From: Methanolobus mangrovi
GTDB taxonomy: Archaea; Halobacteriota; Methanosarcinia; Methanosarcinales; Methanosarcinaceae
Reading direction: 5' to 3'
Assembly: GCF_031312535.1 (NCBI RefSeq)
Contig: NZ_CP133594.1
Location: forward strand, 1,426,001 to 1,490,000
DNA length: 64,000 nucleotides
Below the pieces are notes generated by a model, which was given only the letters and a program-made list of their open reading frames with translations, did not search any database and was not told the DNA's origin. This document shows, one piece after another, positions 55,017 to 64,000 of the stretch (positions within the stretch are counted from its first letter, which is position 1; every line of letters starts with the position of its first letter). The translations under genes were made by a program, and so were the position numbers.

Positions 55017-56720
55017 ATGGATTCTCAAAATAATATTGAAGAGTGGTTAACATTAGCGGAAGAAGCTCTGACTTTGAATGAGCAAATCGAATGCTATGAG
55101 AAAGCATTAGCCATTAAGCCGGATAATATTGATATATGGATCAAAAAAATAAATCGTATTTGCGATATATGCCCCACTCCTTATGATATAATGTCTAATA
55201 ATATTGATTTGGAAAAATCAATCTCAAATAAATGCAACAAAGAGAAAATTACTATAGAAGAATTTGAACTTTTGTTTATCAAAGCTAAAATATATGACAC
55301 TTATGGCAAATATGATGAATCTGTGGAAACTTTTGATAGAGCATTGAATATATCACCAGATATTATAAAATTGTCGTGCAGCCAAATAATAGAAAGTTTC
55401 GACAATGTTCAATTAGAATTAGTTGATATAGCATTAGAACTCAAACCAAACGATACAGACTTATTAATAGATAAAGCTTGGTTGACTTTTGGTTGCCAAT
55501 CGCAAGTTGACGAAGGTATAGAATATTTTAATAAAGCAGTAGCAATAAAGCCAAATGATGATTACATATTGAAGAGTAAAGCATCTTATTTAAACCATAT
55601 GCGGAGATATAATGAAGCATTGGAAACTGTTGATCTTGCATTAGCTATAAAACCAGAAGATACTGTATTGTTAAGTGATAAAGCTTGTTATCTCAACAAT
55701 TTAAGCAAATATGATGAAGCATTGGAAACTGTTGATCTTGCGTTAGCTATAAAACCAGAAGATACTGAATTGTTAATGAACAAAATTTGCTATCTCATCA
55801 ATTTAAGAAGGTATGATGATTTATTGAAAAATATTAAGAGAGTCGATACAAGTTCAGAAAACATTAACCATTTAATTGAAAAAATAAGAACGCCTCAGTT
55901 TGGTAGCCCAGCTGATTCACCTATAATTTGTTCAGAAACTTATTCAGCATTTTATGATATAGGCACTGAATACTTTGAAAATAATAATTTAGAAAAAGCA
56001 TTTAATTACTTTAATTATGCATCAAAAATAAAGCCTGATGATGCAGATATTTGGATTAAAAAAGGCGATTCAAAGTATAGAAATGGAAACTATGGACAAG
56101 CACGCATACAATACAATAAAGCAACAAAAGTTGATCCGAAAAATGCTGAAGCATTGTACAAAAAAGGTTTATCTTTGGATAAAAAAGGGGAAATTGAAGA
56201 AGCAAAAGAATGCATCGATAAAGCTTTAAAAATCAATCCAAATTATACCCTTGACCATGATTTAGACTATGAGATTTTTCCGTCAAACAAAAGTCCTCAA
56301 GCTCTCCACAATATTGGGACAAAACAACATAAAGAATTAGACCACCATCTTGAAAAGAAGCAAAAAACAAGAAGTGTTTGGAATAACATAAGTTATAATA
56401 TTGTTGAAGCTGATGAGGGAGAAGAGGATAGAAGAGAAGTTACTTTTAGGAAACGAAATTCGACACTTATTAAGAATAAGAAGTCAGATTCAGATTATCG
56501 ATGTGAAGTATGCGGAATCAGTTATGAAGATGTGTACGGCGAGATTGGAAAGAATTACATCATTGCCCATCATATAGAACCAATAGGAAATAGGGAAGGT
56601 TCATCCAAAACAACGCATGATGATATTGCTCTTTTATGCTCAAATTGCCACAATATGGTTCACAGAACAAACCCCCCAATGACTGTAGAAGAATTACGCA
56701 GTCTAATACAGAACATTTAA
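55017..56720 (+). CDS. TPR-repeat protein with C-terminal HNH nuclease domain
   Basis: The 567-aa protein has many TPR-like 34-residue repeats (for example YNEALETVDLALAIKPEDT and KAFNYFNYASKIKPDDADIW) over ~1-420. A charged linker follows, then an HNH domain (~490-567): CEVCGISY, IIAHHIEPIG and LLCSNCHNMVHR, with two CxxC pairs and the HH metal/catalytic pair. The DNA is notably richer in A and T than its neighbours, and two TPR units (offset 102 nt) are almost identical in DNA, marking recent duplication. It stands alone between terminators. A nuclease with a protein-interaction or sensing array suggests defence or regulated cleavage; this is inference. Confidence 0.85.
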   Translation: MDSQNNIEEWLTLAEEALTLNEQIECYEKALAIKPDNIDIWIKKINRICDICPTPYDIMSNNIDLEKSISNKCNKEKITIEEFELLFIKAKIYDTYGKYDESVETFDRALNISPDIIKLSCSQIIESFDNVQLELVDIALELKPNDTDLLIDKAWLTFGCQSQVDEGIEYFNKAVAIKPNDDYILKSKASYLNHMRRYNEALETVDLALAIKPEDTVLLSDKACYLNNLSKYDEALETVDLALAIKPEDTELLMNKICYLINLRRYDDLLKNIKRVDTSSENINHLIEKIRTPQFGSPADSPIICSETYSAFYDIGTEYFENNNLEKAFNYFNYASKIKPDDADIWIKKGDSKYRNGNYGQARIQYNKATKVDPKNAEALYKKGLSLDKKGEIEEAKECIDKALKINPNYTLDHDLDYEIFPSNKSPQALHNIGTKQHKELDHHLEKKQKTRSVWNNISYNIVEADEGEEDRREVTFRKRNSTLIKNKKSDSDYRCEVCGISYEDVYGEIGKNYIIAHHIEPIGNREGSSKTTHDDIALLCSNCHNMVHRTNPPMTVEELRSLIQNI

Positions 56721-56728
56721 TAGAAAAG

Positions 56729-56758
56729 AAGAATAAAAGGCTTTGAGCCTTTATTCTT
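56729..56758. terminator. Bidirectional hairpin between TPR-HNH and small Cys protein
   Basis: AAGAATAAAAGGCT and AGCCTTTATTCTT form a 13-bp stem with a bulged A and a TTG loop, 8 nt after the HNH stop and 5 nt before the stop of the minus-strand gene. Confidence 0.75.
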
Positions 56759-56763
56759 AAAAT

Positions 56764-56958
56764 TTACTTCTTAATTGGTTGGTCAGGCGTTACACCATAG
56801 TATTCTGTTCTTGCCTTGCCCCATGGACAACCTTTCGCGCCAAAAATCTTGAGTTCAATGTTCTGGATAGCTTTGAAAAAGCCATTGCCGGCACGTGCAC
56901 CTTTACATACAAGACAGTAGTTCTCACAGAATACAGGAGCTTTTTTCTGGTCTGCCAT
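56764..56958 (-). CDS. Small four-Cys protein of unknown function
   Basis: The 64-aa protein has FCENYCLVCKGARAGNGFFK and GCPWGKARTEYYGV, i.e. Cys at about 11, 15, 18 and 44, possibly a zinc or Fe-S site. AGGGG precedes the ATG on the minus strand. It has the look of a conserved methanogen small protein but I cannot name the family. It lies 80 nt downstream of the flavodoxin gene, on the same strand. Confidence 0.7.
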   Translation of the reverse strand: MADQKKAPVFCENYCLVCKGARAGNGFFKAIQNIELKIFGAKGCPWGKARTEYYGVTPDQPIKK

Positions 56959-57038
56959 AAATTATCCCCTCCGTTTGTTTCTCAGTTGTTTAGACTCGTC
57001 TGACGTTTTTTCCAGATAAAGATAAGAAAGACAGGTTA

Positions 57039-57533
57039 TTATAATTTTGCCTGTATTTCCTTTGCAAATTCCTTAGCTTTCTGTACGCGTGATGCATCAG
57101 GCTGTCCTTTTGTGGATGGGCCCATCTCACCGAATGCTTTCATCTGCGGGTCGTCTGCCTTTAACAGCATGTCGATAACAGGCTGTGCAAGCTCACCCTG
57201 ACAGTCAAATGTGCCAAGTATGTTTGCACCTTCTGCAGCCTGTGAAGCGGAACCGGTCCAGGAGTGGATAGCTTCGAATCCTTCAGGAACTGCATGGGTC
57301 ATGAATATGGCTACATTCTTGCCGGATGTTTTCTCTGATAAAAAGGACTTTACCTTTGGCGGGACATCGAACTGTAGAACGGGGAAACCTATGAATGCAA
57401 GGTCATATCCTTCAAGGTCCGTGACCTCACCTATTGGTTTGATCTCCTTTTCCCCTTCAAGTTCTCCGTAAATGGCTTCTGCGATCTTCTGTGTGTTTCC
57501 GGTCTGGGTCATATATGTAACAAGTGTCTTCAT
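57039..57533 (-). CDS. Flavodoxin family protein
   Basis: The 164-aa protein starts MKTLVTYMTQTGNTQKIAEAIY, with the phosphate loop of flavodoxins (T-Q-T-G-N-T). Also visible are LAFIGFPVLQFDVPPKV and a C-terminal FDCQGELAQPVID. It carries FMN and probably moves electrons in redox metabolism or protects against oxygen. AGAGGTATCC precedes the ATG. Confidence 0.9.
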   Translation of the reverse strand: MKTLVTYMTQTGNTQKIAEAIYGELEGEKEIKPIGEVTDLEGYDLAFIGFPVLQFDVPPKVKSFLSEKTSGKNVAIFMTHAVPEGFEAIHSWTGSASQAAEGANILGTFDCQGELAQPVIDMLLKADDPQMKAFGEMGPSTKGQPDASRVQKAKEFAKEIQAKL

Positions 57534-57762
57534 ATGGATACCTCTGTTTTTTGATAATTTAGTTTATCCACTATAGATTTATATAGATAAGCGTCAGGAA
57601 ACTGTAGTTAATTGGAAGAGATACAAAAAAATGACCTTAAGTAGTCAATTCACCTGACATTTCAGGCAAGTAACTCTATTATGAAGGGATTTTGCTAAAA
57701 AATCAAAAGGGAATAAACCAAAACCCCGAAGGATTTTGGCACTAACTGAAAAAGAAAAAGGG
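57534..57762. other. Intergenic interval between flavodoxin and actin-like gene
   Basis: A TATA-like TTTATATA lies at 57576-57583, placed for the flavodoxin gene (minus strand). Near 57717-57735 AACCAAAACCCCGAAGGATTTTGG has a short inverted repeat (CCAAAA/TTTTGG) that may end the actin-like transcript. No gene is seen. Confidence 0.4.
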
Positions 57763-58815
57763 TTAAGCTGAAGCTACCTTTTCAGCTTTAGCATCTACGG
57801 CTTCAACTACTTCAGCATCTTCTCTTGTCAGAGCTGCAATCAGACATCCTCTTGCAATGGAATATATAGGGTCTTTAGAGTCTGATAAAACATATTTGTT
57901 CTTCTTTACTTTGGAGATATTGATAGGAAGATTTGCTTCATTGATCCTCATTTCAAACATTTCCATGAATCCTCTTGCCCGGCTGCTGCCACCTGCGATA
58001 GCAACTGGGAATTCTGCATCCGGAGGAGCTACTTCGGAGAGTTTTCGTTTCAGGTTTGCAATAATATACGTTATTAGAGCATCGTAGTAGAGGGCAAGTG
58101 CACCCTGGACACTTCCAATCTCATAATCTGAGCTTAATGAAAAGTCACTTTCTTTTATTGCAGTTATCCTTTCATTTGCTACTCCGGTGGCACTGGATAC
58201 CTGTTCATCGATCCAGTCTCCGCCTCTTGCAATGCTGAATGAGACTACAGGAGTTGCAAGATAGGCAACTGTTATGTTTGTCATGCCTGCTCCTACACTA
58301 ATACCGATACCTGTAAAATTGAAGTCACCAAGCTCGGAAAATACAACTGCCAAACCTTCATCGATCAAATGGGTCTGATAACCGAATCTTTTTGCCAGAG
58401 CTTCAACGGTTTTGCTGTGATACAGTACGTTGACCTTGCTGTCAACAGGACTTGCAGGAACAGAAATGTATACTATCTCTCCTTCTTTTTCAGGCTTACC
58501 TAATACTCTCTCAATGATCAGTTTGATCATCGGAATGGATTCTTTCTCGTCAGGACTGATAATACCCTGTTTCATTGGCCTTCTAATTGGCTTGTTGAAT
58601 ACATTTGAAAACTTGAAAGCATCTTCCCCAAGTACATTGATCATGTTATCCTTCTGGGTGTATAGTATCTTGGCACTGTCCAGCATGTTTTGCGCCAGGT
58701 CCCCTGCTTCCATTTCCAAAAATGCATTTCTTTGCTGTGCAAATGAGATAGAATCTCCTTTTCCTTTCTCTGCACTTATTATGTTCATTGTTCCAACATC
58801 AAGTCCTTTTGCCAT
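57763..58815 (-). CDS. Actin/Hsp70-fold (MreB-like) ATPase
   Basis: The 350-aa protein has the ASKHA nucleotide motifs: phosphate-1 GLDVGTMNIISA, connect-1 LIDEGLAVVFSE, phosphate-2 GIGISVGAGMTNITVAY and adenosine motif VAIAGGSSRARGFMEMF. It is shorter than DnaK and lacks its substrate-binding domain. The N-terminal half contains RRPMKQGIISPDEKESIPMIKLII, MreB-like. It starts 3 nt after the stop of a membrane-protein gene, so the two are co-translated. A role in envelope organisation, division or partition is plausible but unproven; the acidic Ala/Glu-rich C-terminus (EDAEVVEAVDAKAEKVASA) may bind a partner. Confidence 0.8.
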   Translation of the reverse strand: MAKGLDVGTMNIISAEKGKGDSISFAQQRNAFLEMEAGDLAQNMLDSAKILYTQKDNMINVLGEDAFKFSNVFNKPIRRPMKQGIISPDEKESIPMIKLIIERVLGKPEKEGEIVYISVPASPVDSKVNVLYHSKTVEALAKRFGYQTHLIDEGLAVVFSELGDFNFTGIGISVGAGMTNITVAYLATPVVSFSIARGGDWIDEQVSSATGVANERITAIKESDFSLSSDYEIGSVQGALALYYDALITYIIANLKRKLSEVAPPDAEFPVAIAGGSSRARGFMEMFEMRINEANLPINISKVKKNKYVLSDSKDPIYSIARGCLIAALTREDAEVVEAVDAKAEKVASA

Positions 58816-58818
58816 GTT

Positions 58819-59604
58819 TTATCTCCTGATTGAATTAAATTTAACTTTAAGTTTATCCGAAAAAGTTCTATTTTGCTCTGCTGCACTCTGTTTCATTGTT
58901 GCACTTAACATTTTGCTTGTCAGATCAATGCCGCAATCACTCACTTTGACCTTTCCACTGATGGTATTTTGCAGAAATTCGACTTCCCTGATACTATCCC
59001 TTAATTCGATTTTGCTCTGTGCTGATTCCTTCAGAGCTTTTCCCAGAACAAAATCACATGAGTCTTCTTTTATACCCAGATTAAATGTCGAAAAACTACT
59101 ATTGCCGGATAAAGATTCATTTAATGTCTTCTCGACTTCTTTTTCAATATCCTCAATAGAATACTGGTTGACCGTATCTGTTTCAAGCAATAGCTTGGAA
59201 CGCTCTTCAATAAGCTTTAGAACTGCATTCCCAAAGGCATTTCCTGAAAGGAGACAAATACCTGCAGCATATGAAAAAGATACATAGCTAACATTTGGAT
59301 ATACCCAGCTATTCGAATAGATGGTTGCAAAATAAAGTACTCCGCAAATTGAAGACAGGAATCCGAATATCATAACCCAATTACTATAAAGACCGTAGGG
59401 TCTGCGCTGACTTATCATCAGATTTATGCCCAATAGTACAAAGGAAAGTCCAATGCCCAGAAGACCATAAGTGGTTATTATTTCTGAAGGATCAGATGTT
59501 CTTCTGAGATGAACCATTATAGCAAATCCGATTGCACTGATGGATAAAATAAGGCCAGAGAGGAATATCATTGATCCAAAATAGTACCTGAATTTTGATT
59601 CCAT
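58819..59604 (-). CDS. Four-helix membrane protein paired with the actin-like ATPase
   Basis: The 261-aa protein has four hydrophobic segments in the first ~125 residues (~9-32, 46-64, 76-97, 106-124). A soluble C-terminal part of ~135 residues follows, with a short acidic helix (SIEDIEKEVEKTLNESL) and a basic end. No family recognised. It is upstream of and practically fused to the actin-like gene, so it may be the membrane anchor of that ATPase. Transcription probably starts in the AT-rich region around 59630-59700. Confidence 0.75.
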   Translation of the reverse strand: MESKFRYYFGSMIFLSGLILSISAIGFAIMVHLRRTSDPSEIITTYGLLGIGLSFVLLGINLMISQRRPYGLYSNWVMIFGFLSSICGVLYFATIYSNSWVYPNVSYVSFSYAAGICLLSGNAFGNAVLKLIEERSKLLLETDTVNQYSIEDIEKEVEKTLNESLSGNSSFSTFNLGIKEDSCDFVLGKALKESAQSKIELRDSIREVEFLQNTISGKVKVSDCGIDLTSKMLSATMKQSAAEQNRTFSDKLKVKFNSIRR

Positions 59605-60021
59605 TACGCGTATTGAATATTTTTTATAATATATAGTTTGTGCTTATACATATATATATATTATAAATATTAATAAATAAATATGTGTTAATAAATAGTA
59701 CATTATATTAACCACCCAGGACTATTCAATGTGATTATCATCGAGATAAATCAACAAAAACATTGGATCTTATTAAATGAAATAAAGTGAAGATACTACA
59801 AACATAATACTTTCACCCCGCTTACATCACCCGCATATAGGTAAATCGCCAATTAACAACTCGATGACAGAGTTCGAGAGAAAAGTAAAGATCATAACCT
59901 TGATCCGCAGCATCCAAAAAAAGGATTCGGCAAGCAGAGAGAACGCAAGACAACAAACTCTTTTTTAAATTCTGCAGTCCACCGTAAACTATACCTATTA
60001 ATCAACCTCATGAGATAAACA
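59605..60021. other. AT-rich intergenic region before uvrA
   Basis: 59620-59710 is almost pure A/T with many TATA-like boxes (TATATATATATTATAAAT near 59652), serving the minus-strand membrane-protein operon. An open frame of 34 codons at 59864-59968 ([14 protein letters not shown]...) has no ribosome site and is not claimed. Upstream of uvrA a TATA-like AACTATACC lies near 59986. Nothing else was recognised. Confidence 0.45.
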
Positions 60022-62847
60022 ATGTCTTTGAGCAGCATCAGGATTAAAGGTGCTAAGGAGCACAACCTTAAGAATGTTGACCTCACCCTGCCGCGTGATA
60101 AGCTAATCGTCATCACCGGACTTAGTGGGTCAGGCAAATCATCACTTGCTTTTGATACAATTTACGCCGAAGGACAGCGCAGATATGTGGAATCACTCTC
60201 AGCGTATGCCAGGCAGTTCTTGGGGCTTATGGAAAAACCGGATGTGGAGTATATCGAAGGGCTGTCCCCTGCCATATCCATTGAGCAGAAGACCACAAGC
60301 AAGAACCCTCGCTCCACAGTAGGTACTGTTACTGAAATTTATGATTACCTGAGATTGCTCTTTGCCCGTATCGGTATAAGACACTGCCCTGACTGTGGAC
60401 GAATAATAGAGACACAGAGCGTTGACCAGATAGTTGACAGCATAATGAACCTGCGGGAAGGCACCAAAATACATGTGCTGGCTCCACTTGTAAGAGAGAG
60501 GAAGGGAGAGTACAAGAAACTCCTCACCGACCTGCTTGCTGAGGGTTTCACACGTGTACGCATAGACGGTGAAGTGCACACGCTGGATGATGTTGAAAAT
60601 ATAGAGCTCGGACGTTATTTTAAACATAATATTGACATCGTGGTTGACAGGCTTGTAATCAAGAAAGGAATCGAGGAAAGACTATCAGATTCCGTGGAAA
60701 CCGCACTTGAGAAAAGCGGAGGTACACTTACAGTTCAGGTCATCGATGGTGAGGAACTGACATTCAGCGAGAAGCTTGCATGTACTAAGTGTGGAATCGG
60801 TTTTGAAGAAATGGAACCTGCTGCATTCTCATTCAACAGTCCGCAGGGTGCATGTCCTGAATGTCACGGTCTTGGAACATCAATGGAATTCGATCCTGAC
60901 CTGATAGTTCCAGACAGGACACTATCGCTTAATGAAGGAGCAGTAGAACCCTGGTACAGCAAAAAAGCTGATGGGTACTACATGCAGTCACTTCAGTCCC
61001 TGGCAAACTATAAAGGATTCTCAATGGACACTCCTTTTGAGGAGCTAGAACCAAGTATCCAGAACATCATATTCAATGGCAGTGAAGAACTTATTCCATT
61101 TGTCCATGTAGGAAAGAATGGCGGTATGTGGAAACATAAAGGCCGCTTTAAAGGAGTAATAGCAAACCTTTCCAAGGTATACGAAGGCACAGAATCAGAG
61201 AGCAGCAAGGAAAGGATGAGCAGGTACATCAGCACAAAACCATGCCTGACCTGCCATGGCAAGAGACTCAAACCAGTTACTATCGCCGTAACCATCGATG
61301 GAAAAAATATAATCAACGTAACGGAAATGTCCGTTGATGAAGCACTGGAATTCTTCAAGGAACTTGAACCAAAACTCAATGACAGGGAATATACAATCGC
61401 TCGTCTTATACTCAAAGAGATTAAGGCACGGCTTGGGTTCCTTGTTGATGTAGGTCTGGACTACTTGACACTGAGCAGGTCCGCAGCCACGCTTTCAGGA
61501 GGAGAAGCACAGCGTATCAGGCTTGCAACACAGATAGGTTCCAGTCTCATGGGCGTGCTCTACATACTTGACGAGCCAAGTATTGGTCTGCACCAGAGGG
61601 ATAATCTCAGACTCATTACAACATTAAAACACCTGAGAGATATAGGAAATACCGTGATCGTGGTCGAGCACGATGAGGAAACCATAACCAGCGCCGACTA
61701 TGTTGTTGATATGGGACCAGGAGCAGGCATACATGGAGGAGAAATAGTTGCCGAAGGTGCTCCTAAAGAGATAATGAAGAACAAGAATTCCACAACCGGA
61801 AAATATCTGAGCGGAAAACTGAAGATAGAGGTTCCCGATAAAAGAAGGGAAGCTACGGGTACTCTGGTCCTCCGGGGTGCCATCCAGAACAACCTCAAGT
61901 CAATTGATGTGGAATTCCCCCTTGGTATTCTTCTCTGTATCACCGGAGTATCCGGTTCCGGAAAGAGTACGCTAATCAATGAAACGCTTAACAAGGTGCT
62001 TGCAAAACAGCTTAACAAAGCAAGGGACATACCGGGCAAATACAGTTCCATAGATGGACTTGAGAATGTAGATAAGGTAATAACCATAGACCAGTCACCC
62101 ATCGGACGCACACCCAGATCAAACCCCGCAACTTACACTAACCTTTTTACCCCTATCAGGGAACTCTTCGCCCAGACAAAAATGGCACGTGCAAGAGGTT
62201 ACAAACCCGGACGTTTCAGTTTTAATGTCCGCGGCGGCAGGTGTGAAGCATGTTCAGGTGACGGGATAATCACCATTGAAATGCACTTTTTGCCTGACGT
62301 ATACGTCCCATGTGAAGTGTGTCATGGCAAGCGTTACAACAGGGAAACCCTTGAAGTAACCTACAAGGACAAGAATATAGCCGAAGTTCTTGATATGACA
62401 GTTGAGGAAGCTTTTGAGTTCTTTGAGAATGTTCCTACTATCAGCCGCAAGCTTCAGACACTTAACGATGTGGGCCTGGGATACATAAAACTTGGACAGT
62501 CATCCACCACACTTTCAGGCGGAGAAGCGCAGAGAGTGAAACTCGCAACCGAACTAAGCAAGCGCTCAACCGGTAAAACAGTTCACATATTAGATGAACC
62601 CACAACAGGTCTTCACTTTGACGATGTGAAAAAGCTTCTTGAGGTCCTCCAGAGACTCGTGGATACAGGTAACACAGTTATAGTCATCGAACACAACCTC
62701 GATGTCATAAAAACCGCAGACTGGATAATAGACCTCGGGCCTGAGGGAGGAGACCGTGGCGGAGAAGTTATTGCGCAAGGAACTCCTGAAGAAGTGGCAA
62801 AGAGCTATATTTCCTATACAGGGAAGTTCTTGAAGAAAATGCTATAA
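60022..62847 (+). CDS. uvrA: Excinuclease ABC subunit A
   Basis: UvrA finds DNA damage for nucleotide excision repair. The 941-aa protein has two ABC ATPase modules (Walker [15 protein letters not shown] ~33 and [14 protein letters not shown] ~643; signatures [14 protein letters not shown] and [14 protein letters not shown]). Zinc modules are [19 protein letters not shown]...CPECHGLG and CEACSGDG...[10 protein letters not shown]. Also seen are the UvrB-interaction region and the insertion domain typical of the family. Archaeal uvrABC genes are thought to be of bacterial origin. uvrB and uvrC are not in the window. Confidence 0.97.
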   Translation: MSLSSIRIKGAKEHNLKNVDLTLPRDKLIVITGLSGSGKSSLAFDTIYAEGQRRYVESLSAYARQFLGLMEKPDVEYIEGLSPAISIEQKTTSKNPRSTVGTVTEIYDYLRLLFARIGIRHCPDCGRIIETQSVDQIVDSIMNLREGTKIHVLAPLVRERKGEYKKLLTDLLAEGFTRVRIDGEVHTLDDVENIELGRYFKHNIDIVVDRLVIKKGIEERLSDSVETALEKSGGTLTVQVIDGEELTFSEKLACTKCGIGFEEMEPAAFSFNSPQGACPECHGLGTSMEFDPDLIVPDRTLSLNEGAVEPWYSKKADGYYMQSLQSLANYKGFSMDTPFEELEPSIQNIIFNGSEELIPFVHVGKNGGMWKHKGRFKGVIANLSKVYEGTESESSKERMSRYISTKPCLTCHGKRLKPVTIAVTIDGKNIINVTEMSVDEALEFFKELEPKLNDREYTIARLILKEIKARLGFLVDVGLDYLTLSRSAATLSGGEAQRIRLATQIGSSLMGVLYILDEPSIGLHQRDNLRLITTLKHLRDIGNTVIVVEHDEETITSADYVVDMGPGAGIHGGEIVAEGAPKEIMKNKNSTTGKYLSGKLKIEVPDKRREATGTLVLRGAIQNNLKSIDVEFPLGILLCITGVSGSGKSTLINETLNKVLAKQLNKARDIPGKYSSIDGLENVDKVITIDQSPIGRTPRSNPATYTNLFTPIRELFAQTKMARARGYKPGRFSFNVRGGRCEACSGDGIITIEMHFLPDVYVPCEVCHGKRYNRETLEVTYKDKNIAEVLDMTVEEAFEFFENVPTISRKLQTLNDVGLGYIKLGQSSTTLSGGEAQRVKLATELSKRSTGKTVHILDEPTTGLHFDDVKKLLEVLQRLVDTGNTVIVIEHNLDVIKTADWIIDLGPEGGDRGGEVIAQGTPEEVAKSYISYTGKFLKKML

Positions 62848-63062
62848 TAAAATAGACTCAGACAGTTCCTGCTCATTATCAGTTATTTTTTAATAATACT
62901 TTTGTACAAGGCCCATTGAGTACAATATATAAATTTCATAATAATATTATTTTATATATTATTGGCGTGTAATATAATACTCTCTTATAGATTTTATGAG
63001 CTCAATACCTGAATCACCAGGAAATGAACTCATGATGGAAAATCTGAAAAACGATTACAAAA
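62848..63062 (+). promoter_or_regulatory. Promoter region of the terminal kinase gene
   Basis: AT-rich, with TATA-like CAATATATAAATTT (62929-62942) and TTTATATATTATT (62951-62963). A 25-codon open frame at 62996-63073 (MSSIPESPGNELMMENL...) overlaps the start of the kinase in another frame and could be a leader peptide or chance; it is not claimed as a gene. Confidence 0.4.
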
Positions 63063-64000
63063 ATGCTATATGATACAGCAGAAGATGTAAATATGTACCT
63101 CAATTACTATGCAATTCCCTTAATCATCCTGGCATGTCTCCTGAGTGTACTGATATTTCATATTCAAAAACATAAAAATACAAATGGAACTACCAGCTTC
63201 TCGTTATTATTATTTTTCATCATTATTTATGCATTTTTTTATGCATTTGAAATATCTTCAACAACATTGAATTCTGCTCTAACATTTTATAAACTTGAAT
63301 ACATAGGAATTGCTTTTATACCTCTTTTTATGCTTATTTTTGCGATAAAATATACAGGAAAAAAACACTTGTTAACCACACCTGCAATCGTTGCTACCTT
63401 TGCAATTCCATTGATAACTATGATCCTTGTATTTACTACCGGGAAGCATACTTTATATCACAAAGAGATATTCCTGAGCTCTGAAACAATTTTCCCCAGT
63501 CTTGTATTCGAGCCAGGAATATGGTACGGTGTTCAGCAATTCTATCAAATTGCCTGTATCATTTTCAGCATAATCCTTCTCCTGAAAATGTGGCTGGAAG
63601 TAATACCAGCTTTTCGAAAGCAGGTCACCATAGTAATGATTGGTATAATGGTGCCTTTTTTAGTATTATTACTTTACATTGCCAGGATATTCCCACTTGG
63701 TCTTGATCCGATTCCTTATTCCCTTGCATTTAGTGGTCTGTTGATCTATGTAGGAATGACTCACTATAAGCTACTGGATGTAGCTCCTCTGGCACGGAGC
63801 TTACTATTTGAAAAATTACCTGACGGAGTGATTGTTCTCGATGGAATGCAAAGAATAGTTGATTACAACCATTCCGCCATTAAATACCTTGAACTTACAT
63901 CAGAGGACATTGGAAGACATGCATCCAAAGTGCTGGCCTCATGGCCAGAACTTATTGATAATATCCAAAGTACGCATGGAATAGACAGTATTGAAGTAAA
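63063..64000 (+). CDS. Sensor kinase with 7TM N-terminal region and PAS domain, 3'-truncated by the window edge
   Basis: The frame from ATG 63063 (or ATG 63093) is open to the end of the window. It encodes about seven membrane helices (PLIILACLLSVLIFHI; LLLFFIIYAFFYAFEI; IGIAFIPLFMLIFAI; TPAIVATFAIPLITMILVF; IACIIFSIILLL; IMVPFLVLLLYIA; YSLAFSGLLIYVGM). The pattern matches the histidine-kinase 7TM N-terminal region, followed by a PAS domain beginning FEKLPDGVIVLDGMQRIVDYN. The kinase domain should lie beyond the window. It has no clear Shine-Dalgarno. Confidence 0.82.
   Translation, partial: MLYDTAEDVNMYLNYYAIPLIILACLLSVLIFHIQKHKNTNGTTSFSLLLFFIIIYAFFYAFEISSTTLNSALTFYKLEYIGIAFIPLFMLIFAIKYTGKKHLLTTPAIVATFAIPLITMILVFTTGKHTLYHKEIFLSSETIFPSLVFEPGIWYGVQQFYQIACIIFSIILLLKMWLEVIPAFRKQVTIVMIGIMVPFLVLLLYIARIFPLGLDPIPYSLAFSGLLIYVGMTHYKLLDVAPLARSLLFEKLPDGVIVLDGMQRIVDYNHSAIKYLELTSEDIGRHASKVLASWPELIDNIQSTHGIDSIEV

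Noticed and set aside
55613-55776. Repeats in the TPR gene as a possible CRISPR or mobile element
   Set aside because: They are in-frame 102-nt TPR units, only two copies nearly identical, without spacers.
59864-59968. 34-codon open frame before uvrA
   Set aside because: No ribosome site and no conservation evidence; kept only as a note in the intergenic entry.

Overview
The window is chromosomal DNA of a methylotrophic methanogenic archaeon of the order Methanosarcinales, probably in the Methanolobus/Methanococcoides/Methanomethylovorans neighbourhood. The evidence is archaeal EF-2, EF-1alpha and S10, several corrinoid-protein and UroD-type methyltransferase genes, a RamA-type corrinoid activator, Msr/FilR1-type regulators, Sep-tRNA:Cys-tRNA synthase, archaeal TATA promoters and many ATGA-overlapping operons. 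The genus is an inference.

Layout. 1-3.7 kb: end of the str operon (fusA, tuf, rpsJ), closed by three consecutive hairpins. 3.9-5.4 kb: SQR-like flavoprotein plus DUF1641 partner. 5.5-10.4 kb (minus): corrinoid protein, UroD-type methyltransferase with unusual metal ligands, DUF1638-like sensor kinase and MASE3-type kinase. 10.6-17.2 kb: a cysteine / Fe-S / molybdopterin sulfur island: nadA, moaE, a ThiF/MoeB E1 enzyme, SepCysS, a Cys-bearing HTH regulator, a cysteine desulfurase, fdhD, a MoaD/ThiS-like protein and tRNA-Cys. Four promoters here, including that of tRNA-Cys, carry the palindrome TTCACAATTGTGAA or close variants. tRNA-Arg(CCG) follows at 17.4 kb.

18-31.6 kb: a methyl-sulfide-type methyltransferase locus. 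It holds an MsmS/RdmS-like PAS-GAF-PAS-GAF kinase lacking the phosphoacceptor His, an overlapping Msr/FilR1 regulator and a corrinoid-UroD fusion protein. These are followed by an operon of a hydantoinase/oxoprolinase-family ATPase, a divergent group II chaperonin, a UroD methyltransferase, a RamA-like activator and a small Cys protein, then an MtaA/MtbA-like methyltransferase with its own promoter. 31.7-35.2 kb: alpha/beta hydrolase, a three-repeat cupredoxin-fold surface protein without copper ligands, a second Msr/FilR1 regulator and a small ORF. 35.3-45.5 kb: housekeeping genes (HAD phosphatase, geranylgeranyl reductase, ACT regulator, homocitrate/isopropylmalate-synthase family enzyme, TIM-barrel hydrolase, glycerate kinase, PEBP lipoprotein, PspC), interrupted by a monomeric isocitrate dehydrogenase with a bacterial-style terminator abutting a truncated gene remnant.

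45.6-48.5 kb: HxlR regulator divergent from a small sulfite-reductase-like / CGGC / ferredoxin / GXGXG operon. 48.5-54.9 kb: PhnD-type sensor kinase, pyruvate kinase and a GlcD-HdrD-like flavoprotein with a Met/Pro-rich tail. 55-56.7 kb: an AT-rich TPR-HNH gene. 56.8-59.6 kb: small Cys protein, flavodoxin, and an actin/Hsp70-fold ATPase paired with a membrane protein. 60-62.8 kb: uvrA. The window ends inside a 7TM-PAS sensor gene.

Most notable: (1) the shared operator linking tRNA-dependent cysteine synthesis, Fe-S/Moco sulfur genes and tRNA-Cys itself; (2) the hydantoinase-chaperonin-corrinoid activator operon; (3) the actin-like plus membrane protein pair; (4) two genes whose only plausible starts are ATT codons behind good Shine-Dalgarno sequences; (5) the monomeric icd insertion. 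No CRISPR array, complete insertion sequence or rRNA gene was seen. No receiver-domain response regulator was seen although there are at least five sensor-kinase-like genes.
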